Assembly: GCF_044901685.1 (NCBI RefSeq)
Contig: NZ_JBJDPS010000026.1
Span: forward strand, 1-64,000
DNA: 64,000 bases
Direction of reading: 5' to 3'
Source: Micromonospora_G sp044901685
GTDB taxonomy: Bacteria > Actinomycetota > Actinomycetes > Mycobacteriales > Micromonosporaceae
The translations under genes and the position numbers were made by a program. Shown piece after piece: positions 50,445 through 59,287 of this stretch (its first letter is position 1; each line of letters opens with the position of its first letter). The notes beneath the pieces are model-generated. The model saw only the letters and a list, made by a program, of their open reading frames with translations, ran no database searches and was not told the DNA's origin.

Positions 50445-51624
50445 CGGCGGCGAACTCGGCGCCGTCGGCGGCGTCGAGCACCTGCACCCCGGCGGTCCGG
50501 GCCGGCGCCGGCATCGGGTCGCCGAAGATCCCGGCCAGCACCGACGGGTACGCCGCCCGCAGCGCACCGAGCTGCCCCAGGTCGTCTCGGGCACCGGGCC
50601 CGGTGAGGAAGATCAACGTGTCGCCGAGCCGCTGCTGACGCAGCCGGTCCAGCACCGCCCGCAGCGGGTCACCGGCCGGTCCGGCGACCGTCGCCGACGT
50701 GTACGGGTCGGCGTCGGACAGGTCCCGCGACAACGCCGACGTGGTCCGTAGCTCGGCGGCGGCGAGCCGGTCCAGGAAGTTGTCGCCGGTGTTCGGGTCG
50801 GCGACCAGCAGCAGCGCGATCGGCAGCTCCTCCCGGCGGGCCGCGGCGACCACCGACGCCGCCGCCTCACAGGCCGACTCGAACGACTCCGCCACCCCGT
50901 CGACCAGCACCGGGTGCGCGGCGGCGCGGTCGTCGAGCAGGACCACGATCCGGGGCAAACTGGTGTCCAGGTGTTCCCGGACCATCAGCTCACCGATCCG
51001 CGCACTGGTGCGCCAGTGCACCCGGCGCAGTTCGTCACCGACGACGTACTCGCGCAACGAGTCGAACGTGATCGACCCGTGCGGCACCCGGTCCACCCGG
51101 CCGTCCATGCTCCGCGCCACCCCGGCCGGTACGGCGTTCAGCGGGTGGATCCGTGGGTGCACCCAGACCTGGGCGGTGTTCCCGTGTGCGCGGGCCAGGA
51201 CCACCAGCCCGAGGGCGTCGTGGCCGGTGACCCGCAGTGGGCCGACCGGCACCACCCCCCGGCGGTGGGTCGGCACCGGGTAGCTGACCGTCGTGTCCCG
51301 CCCCGGGCGAAGCCGCAGCAGCGGGACCGGCACCGGCCGGTTGCCGCATCGGTCCTCGGCGATCATGTTCGCCGACCGGAGCCGGCCACCGTTGCGTACG
51401 GTCAGCGTCATCGTCGCCGGCTCGCCCCGACCGACCCGGTCCGGTTCGGCCTGGCGGGACACGTCGAGTCGTGGACGCCAACCGGCGACCGCGACCGCGC
51501 AGCCGACCGCGATCAGCGCGGCGGCGCCGAGCAGGGTCAGTTCGGGGTAGCCGAACCGGAAGCCGAGCAGCAGGAGCAGACCGGCACAGGCGAGCAGGCC
51601 GATGCCCCGGGAGGTGATCTTCAT
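50419..51624 (-). CDS. DUF58 domain protein
   Basis: A 401-residue protein with two N-terminal membrane helices (LLACAGLLLLLGFRFGY, LTLLGAAALIAVGCAVAV). A beta-rich domain follows, and then the DUF58 core with DSLREYVVGDELRRVHWRTS and a von Willebrand A-like fold with RIVVLLDDRA. DUF58 proteins accompany MoxR ATPases and transglutaminase-like proteins and may act as their adaptor. The ATG at 51622-51624 is 12 bases from the MoxR stop. Confidence 0.9.
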   Translation of the reverse strand: MKITSRGIGLLACAGLLLLLGFRFGYPELTLLGAAALIAVGCAVAVAGWRPRLDVSRQAEPDRVGRGEPATMTLTVRNGGRLRSANMIAEDRCGNRPVPVPLLRLRPGRDTTVSYPVPTHRRGVVPVGPLRVTGHDALGLVVLARAHGNTAQVWVHPRIHPLNAVPAGVARSMDGRVDRVPHGSITFDSLREYVVGDELRRVHWRTSARIGELMVREHLDTSLPRIVVLLDDRAAAHPVLVDGVAESFESACEAAASVVAAARREELPIALLLVADPNTGDNFLDRLAAAELRTTSALSRDLSDADPYTSATVAGPAGDPLRAVLDRLRQQRLGDTLIFLTGPGARDDLGQLGALRAAYPSVLAGIFGDPMPAPARTAGVQVLDAADGAEFAAEWNGVRRW

Positions 51625-51636
51625 GGGCGTGCCGGG

Positions 51637-52632
51637 TCAGGCTCCGGCCCGGGCGAGCTGCCCGGAGGGGAGCGGCACCGGCACCGACGCCACCGCCTGG
51701 CGGAGCACCTCGGCGGCGGTCAGCCCCCGCACCTGGGCGTCGGTGGCGAGCAGGATGCGGTGCGCGAAGACCGGTTCGACCAGCGCCTTCAGGTCCTCGG
51801 GCTGGATCCACGCCCGCCCGTCGATCAACGCGTACGCGCACGCCGCCCGGGTCAACGCGATCACCCCACGGGGGCTCACCCCGACCCGCACCTGGGGGTG
51901 GCTACGGGTCGCGGCGGCCAGCCGGACCGCGTACGCGTAGAGCGGGTCGGCGATGTGCACCCGTTGCGCCATCCGGACCATCTCGCCGACGGTGGCGGTG
52001 TCGGTGACCGGTTCGAGCGCCTCCGGGGAGCGGACCGTCGCCCCGCGCAGCACCTCGATCTCGACCGCCTCGTCCGGGTAACCGATGGTCAGCTTGACCA
52101 GGAACCGGTCGAGCTGCGCCTCCGGCAACCGGTAGGTGCCGTCCATCTCGACCGGGTTCTGCGTCGCCACGACCAGGAACGGCGACGGGACCGGGTGCCG
52201 TACGCCGTCGACGGTGACGGTGCGTTCCTCCATCACCTCCAGCAGCGCCGACTGGGTCTTCGGCGACGCCCGGTTGATCTCGTCGGCGATGACGATGTTC
52301 GCGAACACCGGACCCGGGTGGAACTCGAAACCCCGGCTCGCCTGGTTGAAGATCGTCACCCCGGACACGTCGGAGGGGAGCAGGTCCGGGGTGAACTGGA
52401 TCCGCCGCCACTGTCCGCGTACGGTCGCCGCGATCGCCCGCGCCAGGGTTGTCTTGCCCACCCCCGGCACGTCCTCGAGCAGCACGTGCCCCTGGGCGAA
52501 GAGCGCGGTCAGTGCCAGCCGGACCACCTCCGGCTTGCCCAGCACCACCGAGCTGACGGCCTCCGAGAGCCGGGCGGCCAGCGCGGCGAACCCCTGTACG
52601 TGCTGCGGGCTGAGCGGTTCGGTACCGGTCAT
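51637..52632 (-). CDS. MoxR-type AAA+ ATPase
   Basis: A 331-residue AAA+ ATPase, chaperone-like. The Walker A is EDVPGVGKTTLARAI, the Walker B is IVIADEINRASPKTQSALLE, sensor 1 is in LVVATQNPVEMDGTYRLPEA and the arginine finger is in LDRFLVKL. The C-terminal helical lid ends LRQAVASVPVPLPSGQL. It is the first gene of the MoxR-DUF58-TgpA-TPR operon. The ATG at 52630-52632 is used. Confidence 0.93.
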   Translation of the reverse strand: MTGTEPLSPQHVQGFAALAARLSEAVSSVVLGKPEVVRLALTALFAQGHVLLEDVPGVGKTTLARAIAATVRGQWRRIQFTPDLLPSDVSGVTIFNQASRGFEFHPGPVFANIVIADEINRASPKTQSALLEVMEERTVTVDGVRHPVPSPFLVVATQNPVEMDGTYRLPEAQLDRFLVKLTIGYPDEAVEIEVLRGATVRSPEALEPVTDTATVGEMVRMAQRVHIADPLYAYAVRLAAATRSHPQVRVGVSPRGVIALTRAACAYALIDGRAWIQPEDLKALVEPVFAHRILLATDAQVRGLTAAEVLRQAVASVPVPLPSGQLARAGA

Positions 52633-52769
52633 CGGCGCGACTCGTTGCTGTTCATCGGCGGATGGTGCTCCTCGCGCGATCGGTCCGGTTCGGCGGTTCG
52701 GGTGCCCCCACCGGCCCGCCCGCTGTGTTTTGGTCAGCGGTCGGACCGGTGGCGGTGGTCAGGTGCGGT

Positions 52770-55424
52770 TCAGCAGTTCGGTAGCACGTTGATGTCGGCC
52801 CCGCCCTCGAGGTTCAGCCAGGCGAACGGGATGTAGTTGCGGCCGTTGAAGTCCACCTGGATCCACCAGGTGCTGCGCTTACGGTCGTTGTAGATGTAGG
52901 AGTCGACGTCCTCACCCTTCACCTTGCAGTACGTCCGCAGCCGGGTGCCGGGCTCCGCCCAACCGGCCTGCCGGTCGTTGTCCTGCTGCGGCACCCGGAA
53001 CACCTCGTTGCCGTTGCGACCGGAACGCTCGGTGTTGCAGTAGGTGCTGGTCGCCGGGTCGGTGGTTTTCACGTTGTTGCAGGTGGCGACCCCGAACAGC
53101 GCCGGCGTGGTCTGGGGACGGTCGCCCGTACCGGTCCCGGCGGCGTTGCGGGCCGTCACCGTGACGGTGTAGGCCGTCCCCGGGGCCAGCCCGGTGACCC
53201 GGATGCTGGAACAGGCCCCCGTGACCGCCGCCCGCCCCGGCACCGCCGCCGTGCAGGTGGTCTGGCCACCGCCCGCGTCCACGGTGAAGTTCACCGTGAC
53301 CGACGTCGCGTCGGCGGAACTGCCGGTGACCGTCACCCGGGGCGCCGCCACCGTACGCGCCGTGGCGCTCGCCGGGGCACCGGCACCGGCCTCGTTGACC
53401 GCGTGCACCTTCACCGCGACCGTCTGGCCGTTGCCGAGCCCGGTCAACTTCGCCCGGGGCTCGGTCACCTCGACGGTCTTGCCGGCGGCGGCGACCACGT
53501 ACTTGGTGATCGGGCGGCCGTTGTCCACCGCATCGGCCCAGACCACCGACACCGCACCGGCCTCACCGGCCACCGTCGTCGCGGAGAGCTGGGTGGGCGC
53601 GCTCGGCTTCGCGAACGGCACCACCGAGTTGCTCACCGGCGACGGGGCCGAACCCGCGCCCTTCTCGTTCACCGCCACGACCTGGAACGCGTACTGGTTG
53701 CCGTAGTCCAGCTCACCGGCCGGGATGACCAACTCGGTTTTGGTCGACTCGCCGGCCAGCGCGGTCGCGCCGGCCGATATCGCCGTCACCGCGTACCTGG
53801 TGATCTTGTAACCCTGGCCGTTCGCCGCCGGCCACCGCACCAGCACCGTGCCGTCCGGCCGCTCCTGGGCGGTCACACTCGCCGGGGCGTCCGGCACCTC
53901 CGACGTCGGCACCACCGCGTTGCTGCTCTTCGCCGGCCCGGTGCCCTTCGCGTTCACCGCCCGCACCGAGAACCGGTACGACTGCCCGTTCGTCAGCCCG
54001 GTGATCTCCAGCGAGCGCTGGTTCGCACCGACCTCGTACTCCTTGCCGGCACCCTCCACCAGGTAGCGGGTGATCGCCGAGCCGTTCGCCGGAGCGGACC
54101 GCCAACTCACCCGGGCCCGCGCGTTCCCGGCCGCGGCCGTCACGTTGCGCGGCGCACCCGGCTTGCTCACCACCGGCTTCGGCGGGGGCGGCGGTGGCGG
54201 AGCGGCCGGCGGCGGATCACCACCGAGAATGTCGTTGGCGTACTTGTTCACCGACCGGGCCGTGTTCTTGTCGTCGACGACCTGGGCGTTCGCCGAGTTC
54301 GGCGCGTTGATGAACAGGTGGTTCTCCCGCACCTCCAACTCCAGCGGCCCGTTCGCGCCGGGAACCTCGATCTTGTCGATCTGCTTGCCGGAGGCGTCGA
54401 ACGAGTAGACCGTGCCGGTCTGCTTGTCGGCGCAGTAGAACCGGCCCGCCCAGGCCACCGCCGGTTCCAGGGCGCCCACACCCGGGACCGAGAACTGCTG
54501 CTCGACCGCGCCCTCGCCGACCACGTAGACGTTGCGGTCATCCGGCACCGTCACCGCCACCCGGGGACCGTTCGTCCGCGCCGGCAGCGAGCCCGGTCCA
54601 CTCGTCGACAGCGTCACCTTCTTCGGCTCGGCGTCGCCGCGCACCGTGGTCAACACGTTGCTGGTCCGGTCGAGCACCGCGACCCCGTCGTCCAGCGTGG
54701 AGATCGTCAGCTCGTGACTGGGCTCGGCAACCGTCAGGCTGCGTACCGCCTTGGGCGCCAGGCCGGTGCCCGCCTTCCCGGCGGCGGTCGCCGCGGCCGA
54801 CGGCAACGCCGCCGCCGTGATCGCCGAGACGGTGCCCTCGCTCGGCACCCCCACCCAGAGCCGACCCTTGCCGTCGAACGAACCGCCGGTGATTCCCGGC
54901 GGGAACCGAACCGGTTCACCGATCGGCACCAACGAACGCGGGTCGAGCTGACGTACCAGACCCTGCACCGAATCCACCACGAACGCCGCGTCCTCGTGCA
55001 ACGCGACGTTGACCCCGATCCCGGCGGTATTCTGCGTCCGCGCGATCACCTGCAACGTCGCCAGGTCCAGCGAGCTGATCTGACCCGTCTTCAAATCACG
55101 CAGGACCAGCAGCTTGTCGGTCTGGACCACCTGCATCGGATGGTTGCGACCATCCGGCACCCGGGTCCGGGTGTCCACCCGAGCGGTGATCCCGTTCACC
55201 CGCGCCAGCTCACTGCGCGCCGCGCTCCACAACCAGGCGCTCGCGTCGTAACTGGCGACCGCGTTGTCCGCCGCGCCGAGCCCGAGCACGGTCAACCCCA
55301 TCGCCGCGACCAGCGCTCCGACCGTGCCGATGGTGACCAGACCGCCGCGCATCCGGGACCGTCGGACCGGTGTCGCACCGGCCGTCGACCCGGAACCGTC
55401 GCCGCCGGGCTCGTTGGTGCTCAT
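52770..55424 (-). CDS. Membrane-anchored beta-propeller/FN3 protein
   Basis: An 884-residue protein with a short cytoplasmic tail and one helix (GGLVTIGTVGALVAAMGLTV, about 25-50). An extracellular beta-propeller-like domain (about 95-385) follows, then a Pro-rich hinge (PPPAAPPPPPPPKP), four fibronectin type III domains (about 405-780, for example SAITRYLVEGAGKEYEVG) and a C-terminal SH3-like Cys module (WWIQVDFNGRNYIPFAW). The ATG at 55422-55424 is chosen; an earlier GTG is possible. It is upstream of the MoxR operon on the same strand. Likely a surface-exposed adhesion or envelope protein; no enzyme motif is seen. Confidence 0.8.
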   Translation of the reverse strand: MSTNEPGGDGSGSTAGATPVRRSRMRGGLVTIGTVGALVAAMGLTVLGLGAADNAVASYDASAWLWSAARSELARVNGITARVDTRTRVPDGRNHPMQVVQTDKLLVLRDLKTGQISSLDLATLQVIARTQNTAGIGVNVALHEDAAFVVDSVQGLVRQLDPRSLVPIGEPVRFPPGITGGSFDGKGRLWVGVPSEGTVSAITAAALPSAAATAAGKAGTGLAPKAVRSLTVAEPSHELTISTLDDGVAVLDRTSNVLTTVRGDAEPKKVTLSTSGPGSLPARTNGPRVAVTVPDDRNVYVVGEGAVEQQFSVPGVGALEPAVAWAGRFYCADKQTGTVYSFDASGKQIDKIEVPGANGPLELEVRENHLFINAPNSANAQVVDDKNTARSVNKYANDILGGDPPPAAPPPPPPPKPVVSKPGAPRNVTAAAGNARARVSWRSAPANGSAITRYLVEGAGKEYEVGANQRSLEITGLTNGQSYRFSVRAVNAKGTGPAKSSNAVVPTSEVPDAPASVTAQERPDGTVLVRWPAANGQGYKITRYAVTAISAGATALAGESTKTELVIPAGELDYGNQYAFQVVAVNEKGAGSAPSPVSNSVVPFAKPSAPTQLSATTVAGEAGAVSVVWADAVDNGRPITKYVVAAAGKTVEVTEPRAKLTGLGNGQTVAVKVHAVNEAGAGAPASATARTVAAPRVTVTGSSADATSVTVNFTVDAGGGQTTCTAAVPGRAAVTGACSSIRVTGLAPGTAYTVTVTARNAAGTGTGDRPQTTPALFGVATCNNVKTTDPATSTYCNTERSGRNGNEVFRVPQQDNDRQAGWAEPGTRLRTYCKVKGEDVDSYIYNDRKRSTWWIQVDFNGRNYIPFAWLNLEGGADINVLPNC

Positions 55425-55635
55425 GGTGCCGTTATCTGTGGTGACCACAGCCGGCCGCCTTCCCAACTGATCGCGATCACATCGACCGCGCGCCTCCCAG
55501 GAACCGGGTGCCATCATATGGGCTGGTCAATCGAGCTGGAAACCCGCCGTGTGAGCTGTGGACACAATCGGTGCCAACTGTGGACGACAAACAATAGATC
55601 ATTCGTTGTCCCAGGTCAGGGCCGTGCCGCCGGGG

Positions 55636-57165
55636 TCAGGACCGGTCCGTGCAGACCTGCTCCGAGGTGGCGACCATCTCGGTCGAGTAAACCGCCACGA
55701 CCGTAAAACAATAGTCGACCCGAGCATTGAGCCCATTGACCGTGTAGCTCGTACTCCCCGGATCGACCGTCGCCAACGGACCCAACGGCTGCGAACGACG
55801 ACCACCGGCGAGAATGAACGACACCGTACCGCCGCTCGGGTCGGTCCAACTCACCGTCACCGCCGTACCCTCGTCGCGGAGGACCAGCTTCGTCGGCGGG
55901 TTCCCACCCGCCTGTGGCCCGGTGTTCGCCTCACCGGTCGCCGCACCGCTCGGACCCGTCACCGGCCCGGTCGGCTGCGACGGCACCCCACGGTCGAGCA
56001 GCGTCACGACCACCACCACGACCGCCGCGAGCACCGCCGCCAACGCGGCGACACTGGCCGCGATCACCGCGCCGTAGCTCCGCACCGGCTCGGTCGGTGC
56101 CGGGGCCGTCGAGGGCGGCGTCGAGATCACCGGGTACGCCGGCACCGCCTGCTGCGGAATCACCGGGTACGCCGGCACCGCCTGCTGCGGAATCACCGGG
56201 TACGGCGGCTGCGGTGCCACGGGTGTCGCCTGCGTCATCGAAGTCGACGCTGGTGGTGCCGTTGTCGGCGCCGGATGTGTCATCGGCGGCGCCGGATGTG
56301 TCATCGGCGGTGTGGGCGTCGGCGGGGTCGCCGGTGCCCGGGCCACCGTGGGCGCCGCCACCGATGTCTGGGCGGCCCGGGGCGAGAGCACCGGAAGCTG
56401 CTGCGTGGCCTGCTGAGCCGGCGCCACCTGCGCCTGCTGTGGCTGTGGCGTACGCGGTGTCTGCGGTGTCTGCGGTGTCACCATCGGCTCGGCCGGTCGG
56501 GGCGACGGCACCAGCGGTGCGGACGTCTGTCGGAATGTCGTCGAAGCTGGGACGGGCTCCGTCGGAGGCGTTGTCACCCGGTACGCCCCGTCCGCGCCCG
56601 CCGGGGGCTGCTCCGGGTTTCCGGTGGCGACCGAGGCTGTCCCGGTCGTCGGGGTGCCGAAGGTGGCGGCCGTCGTTCCGGCGGTCTCCGTTGGGCCGGT
56701 GATGCTGCTGGCGCCACCGCCGTTCGACGGGGTCTCGCCGAGGTACTCACGTGCCGCCCGTACCGTCCAGTGGTCCTCGCCGAGGGAGGCGGGCCCGGCG
56801 GTGGCCACCCGAGTGAAGTTCCGACGGGCCTCGTGCCGGTTGCCCAACTCCTCGGCCACCGTTCCCAGGTCGAAGGAGACCGCCAGGAGCAGCGGGTCCC
56901 CGTCACCCCAACGGCGCAGACCGGCCGCCAACGCCTCCTCCAGCACCCGCCGCGCGGCGGCCGGATCGTCGGCCTGCGTGTGCAGCCGGGCGAGCAGGTG
57001 CGCGGTGGCGAGCACCTCCCGGTCATCCTCCCCGTACGCCGGACGACCGGCCTCGATCGCCTGGGCGAGCAGCCGGCGGGCGGCGGGGGAGTCACCGGCG
57101 TCGGAGAGCGCCTGCGCGTTACGACGTACGGCGGGCAGGGGCGGCGGCTGGGACACGCCCGTCAT
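55636..57165 (-). CDS. Membrane protein with TPR, Pro-rich and FN3 segments
   Basis: A 509-residue protein. The cytoplasmic N-terminal TPR region (about 10-145) has repeats such as SPAARRLLAQAIEAG and HEARRNFTRVATAGPASLGE. A long Thr/Pro/Gln-rich segment (about 165-345) contains a 33-bp tandem repeat. One membrane helix (VIAASVAALAAVLAAVVVVVV) and a single extracellular FN3-like domain with two Cys (DYCFTVVAVYSTEM) end it. The ATG at 57163-57165 is chosen. The topology is that of a signalling or scaffold protein beside the MoxR cluster. Family not recognised. Confidence 0.7.
   Translation of the reverse strand: MTGVSQPPPLPAVRRNAQALSDAGDSPAARRLLAQAIEAGRPAYGEDDREVLATAHLLARLHTQADDPAAARRVLEEALAAGLRRWGDGDPLLLAVSFDLGTVAEELGNRHEARRNFTRVATAGPASLGEDHWTVRAAREYLGETPSNGGGASSITGPTETAGTTAATFGTPTTGTASVATGNPEQPPAGADGAYRVTTPPTEPVPASTTFRQTSAPLVPSPRPAEPMVTPQTPQTPRTPQPQQAQVAPAQQATQQLPVLSPRAAQTSVAAPTVARAPATPPTPTPPMTHPAPPMTHPAPTTAPPASTSMTQATPVAPQPPYPVIPQQAVPAYPVIPQQAVPAYPVISTPPSTAPAPTEPVRSYGAVIAASVAALAAVLAAVVVVVVTLLDRGVPSQPTGPVTGPSGAATGEANTGPQAGGNPPTKLVLRDEGTAVTVSWTDPSGGTVSFILAGGRRSQPLGPLATVDPGSTSYTVNGLNARVDYCFTVVAVYSTEMVATSEQVCTDRS
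56126..56191. repeat. 33-bp tandem repeat inside the TPR/FN3 gene
   Basis: Two perfect 33-base units (56126-56158, 56159-56191) and a partial third encode the 11-residue motif AVPAYPVIPQQ. The repeat is in frame and in the Pro-rich linker. Confidence 0.9.
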
Positions 57166-57446
57166 CGTGCCTGCCGGACCGCCCGCCCCGCCACCCGACC
57201 CGGCGGGGGCCACTCCCATTCGGTCGGCCGAACCCTGGGCCGCTGTCGGCTTCCGGACAGGGGCGCCTGCCGAAGTGGACCACCTCGCGCCCCCCGGCCC
57301 GAGTCGGCCGGGGCCACCGAGTAGTAGAAGCGGACCGTGATTCGGATCGGGAGGCGGCCCGTGTGAGTGCCTCCGGCTGAGCCGGTCGGTACGGTGAACG
57401 CGCGGCCTGGCGCGCAGATGTCAGGGCCGATGAGGGTGTGGCCGGT

Positions 57447-57848
57447 TCACGGCAGCGCGGCGGTCACGTCGAGTTCCACCAACTGGCCGGGGAAACCGAG
57501 CTGGGCCACCCCGAGCAGGGTGCTGGCGGTGGTGAACGCCGCCGCGAGCGGCCCGTCCTGTAGCCGCTGCCAGACCTCGCCGAGCACCGCCCGCTGGTCG
57601 CTGACCACGTAGATCACCGTCCGTACGACCTGCTCCGGTCCCGTACCCACGGCGGCCAGCGCGATCAGCGTGTTCCTGACCACCTGATCCACCTGATTGC
57701 CGAGATCGCCCGGTCCGACCAGCGAGCCGTCGGAGTCGAGCGGGCACTGCCCGGCGAGATAGGCCATGCGCCCCGCGGGCACCACCGTGACGTGGTGGTA
57801 GCCGGGAGTGGGATGCAACCCCTTCGGGTTCGTACGAGTGATCGTCAT
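57447..57848 (-). CDS. RidA/YjgF-family protein
   Basis: A 133-residue RidA-superfamily protein (chorismate-mutase-like fold, trimeric in known cases). MAYLAGQCPLDSDGSLVGPG, ALAAVGTGPEQVVRTVIYVV and GFPGQLVELDVTAALP are recognisable. The Arg usually found in the deaminase active site of RidA proper (IPVRxxV) is not evident, so this is a divergent branch. The ATG at 57846-57848 is used, without a clear ribosome-binding site. Confidence 0.83.
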   Translation of the reverse strand: MTITRTNPKGLHPTPGYHHVTVVPAGRMAYLAGQCPLDSDGSLVGPGDLGNQVDQVVRNTLIALAAVGTGPEQVVRTVIYVVSDQRAVLGEVWQRLQDGPLAAAFTTASTLLGVAQLGFPGQLVELDVTAALP

Positions 57849-57963
57849 GGGGCCAGGGTCGTTCCGCCCGTACGGCACCGCCAGCGAATATCCCCCGATG
57901 GCGCGTTTGTCCAGGTCACGGGCGGTGTGTGGTGGGCGTTGTGCATGATCCATGCCTGCCGTG

Positions 57964-57969
57964 TACAGT
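57964..57969 (+). promoter_or_regulatory. -10 element before tRNA-Leu
   Basis: TACAGT, with a poor -35 (TTGTGC at 57939-57944, 19-base spacing). Transcription would start about 57976-57978, on or just before the GTG of the mini-ORF. Confidence 0.45.
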
Positions 57970-57977
57970 AATCCACC

Positions 57978-58043
57978 GTGCGGCCCGCAGGGCGGAACTT
58001 GGAAGGGAAACCGACCAAGATCAGCGGTGGGATCGGCATGTAA
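57978..58043 (+). CDS. Mini-ORF (21 codons) abutting tRNA-Leu
   Basis: A GTG at 57978 opens a 21-codon frame encoding a peptide that begins VRPAGRNLEGKPTK and ends GGIGM. Its TAA (58041-58043) is the last codon before the first base of tRNA-Leu. The GTG is close to the expected transcription start, so it could be a leaderless message on the tRNA precursor. It could also be a chance ORF in the 5' leader. No homology is recognised. Confidence 0.35.
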   Translation: MRPAGRNLEGKPTKISGGIGM

Positions 58044-58127
58044 GTCCGGGTGGCGGAATGGCAGACGCGCTAGCTTGAGGTGCTAGTGCCCGTATAGGGC
58101 GTGGGGGTTCAAGTCCCCCCTCGGACA
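58044..58127 (+). tRNA. tRNA-Leu (anticodon GAG)
   Basis: The 7-bp acceptor stem pairs GTCCGGG with CTCGGAC (one G-U). The D-arm follows as TGGCGGAATGGCAGACGC. The anticodon stem CTAGC/GCTAG has the loop TTGAGGT, so the anticodon is GAG. A long variable arm (TGCCCGTATAGGGCG) marks a class II tRNA. The T-arm is GGGGG, TTCAAGT, CCCCC. The discriminator is A, and CCA is not encoded. An AbrB gene and a truncated integrase follow, so it may have served as an attachment site. Confidence 0.95.
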
Positions 58128-58238
58128 CAAAACCGTGGTGAGTTCACCACCACTTTCCGGCAGGTCAGACCACTTTTTGTGGGTCGGTGGATCGTCAACT
58201 TCTTCGATCCGCGCGGCGTCTTCCAGGTGGTGGTCATC

Positions 58239-58709
58239 GTGACTACTCGTCTCGTTACGTCCTTCGTCCCACCGAAGATCGACTCTGTGTCGGCCCGCCG
58301 GATTGCCACCGCGAACCTGGACCGGGTGTGGGTGACACCAGCGGGTCTGGCACCCATCCGTGTGCGTTCGTCGTTCTACGGACCGGCGGCCGTCGACGAT
58401 CGTGGCAAGGTCTGGGCGCAGTACGTGCTCGGTCGTCTGGGCTGGGAGCCCGCCACTCTCCTTTCCCTCACCGAGCAGTCCGGTCTGCTTGTCGTCCGAG
58501 CGGACGAGGGCGGGCGGTACGGGCTCACATCGACCGGGCATCTGCGGATTCCGTCCACCCTTCGGCACTGGTGCGGTCTGGAGGCCGGTGCCCGGGTCCT
58601 GCTGGTGGCCGACCCGGATCGGGAACGTCTGGTGATCCATCCTCCGGCGTCGATTGACGCCATGATCTCCCGCACCTACGCCGAGGTCTTTCCAAGTGGT
58701 GCGTCATGA
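58239..58709 (+). CDS. AbrB/MazE/SpoVT-type DNA-binding protein
   Basis: A 156-residue protein. The C-terminal half has TSTGHLRIPSTLRHWCGLEA and VLLVADPDRERLVIHPPASI, a swapped-hairpin AbrB-type fold. The N-terminal half (LGWEPATLLSLTEQSGLLVV) is shared with proteins encoded next to actinobacterial integrases. The start is the GTG at 58239 with AGGTGG upstream; the frame is open upstream into the tRNA. Its stop overlaps the integrase ATG (ATGA). It probably regulates the adjacent recombinase. Confidence 0.75.
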   Translation: MTTRLVTSFVPPKIDSVSARRIATANLDRVWVTPAGLAPIRVRSSFYGPAAVDDRGKVWAQYVLGRLGWEPATLLSLTEQSGLLVVRADEGGRYGLTSTGHLRIPSTLRHWCGLEAGARVLLVADPDRERLVIHPPASIDAMISRTYAEVFPSGAS

Positions 58710-59230
58710 CGGTAGCCACGGCCACCGCTGGCCGTCCCGAAATCCAAGCGGCACTGGTGCTGCTGGCCGGGCTGGGACTGACGCCTGCCGGTCTTGATGT
58801 TGCCGCGGCTGAGACCCGGCGGCCGGTGCCGACGTTCACTGAGTACGTGCCGAAGGTCAAGGAGGCGGTGACGTCGGGAACCCTGAAAACCTACGGCACC
58901 TACTGGCATCGGCTCGTGGAAAGGTGGCCAGACAAACGGCTGACCGAACCGACAACCCTGGACCTGATCACGCTCGGCAAGAAGATCCGGAGCGGGCGGG
59001 TGGTGCGGCGCAACGGGCGGGGTGGTGCCGGAGCGGAGGAGAACTACGTCGCCGCGATCAGGTGCCTCTACAAGTTTGCCGTCAACGACGGCGTGATCAC
59101 GGAGGCCGAGAGTGCCGCTGCCCGGGTCGCGAAGCCGAAACGGACCGCGAGTACCCGCTCCGCGCTGCCCGACGATCGCAGCACAGCCCACCCGTGGTTA
59201 CTCGGCCCCCTCGCGCCACGAAGGGTCTGA
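58706..59230 (+). pseudogene. Truncated tyrosine recombinase (integrase) N-terminal part
   Basis: The 174-residue ORF has a SAM-like core-binding domain (FTEYVPKVKEAVTSGTLKTY, YVAAIRCLYKFAVNDGVITE) of a site-specific tyrosine integrase. Similarity ends near RTASTRSALPDDR, where the catalytic domain should begin; the last 17 residues look random. The catalytic Arg, His and Tyr are all missing. The break sits 57 bases before the GH43 gene. It is a remnant of an element that entered at the tRNA-Leu. Confidence 0.82.
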
Positions 59231-59287
59231 CGAACGAGATTGATGACCCGGGAGACAGCACCCGGGCGCCCCACCGGGCCACGGTCG

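Noticed and set aside
52770..57165. Two FN3 proteins as a polysaccharide-degrading locus
   Set aside because: No catalytic or carbohydrate-binding motif was found in either; they sit with MoxR/DUF58 genes instead.
58239..59230. AbrB gene plus next gene as a toxin-antitoxin pair
   Set aside because: The partner is the N-terminal part of a tyrosine integrase, not a toxin.
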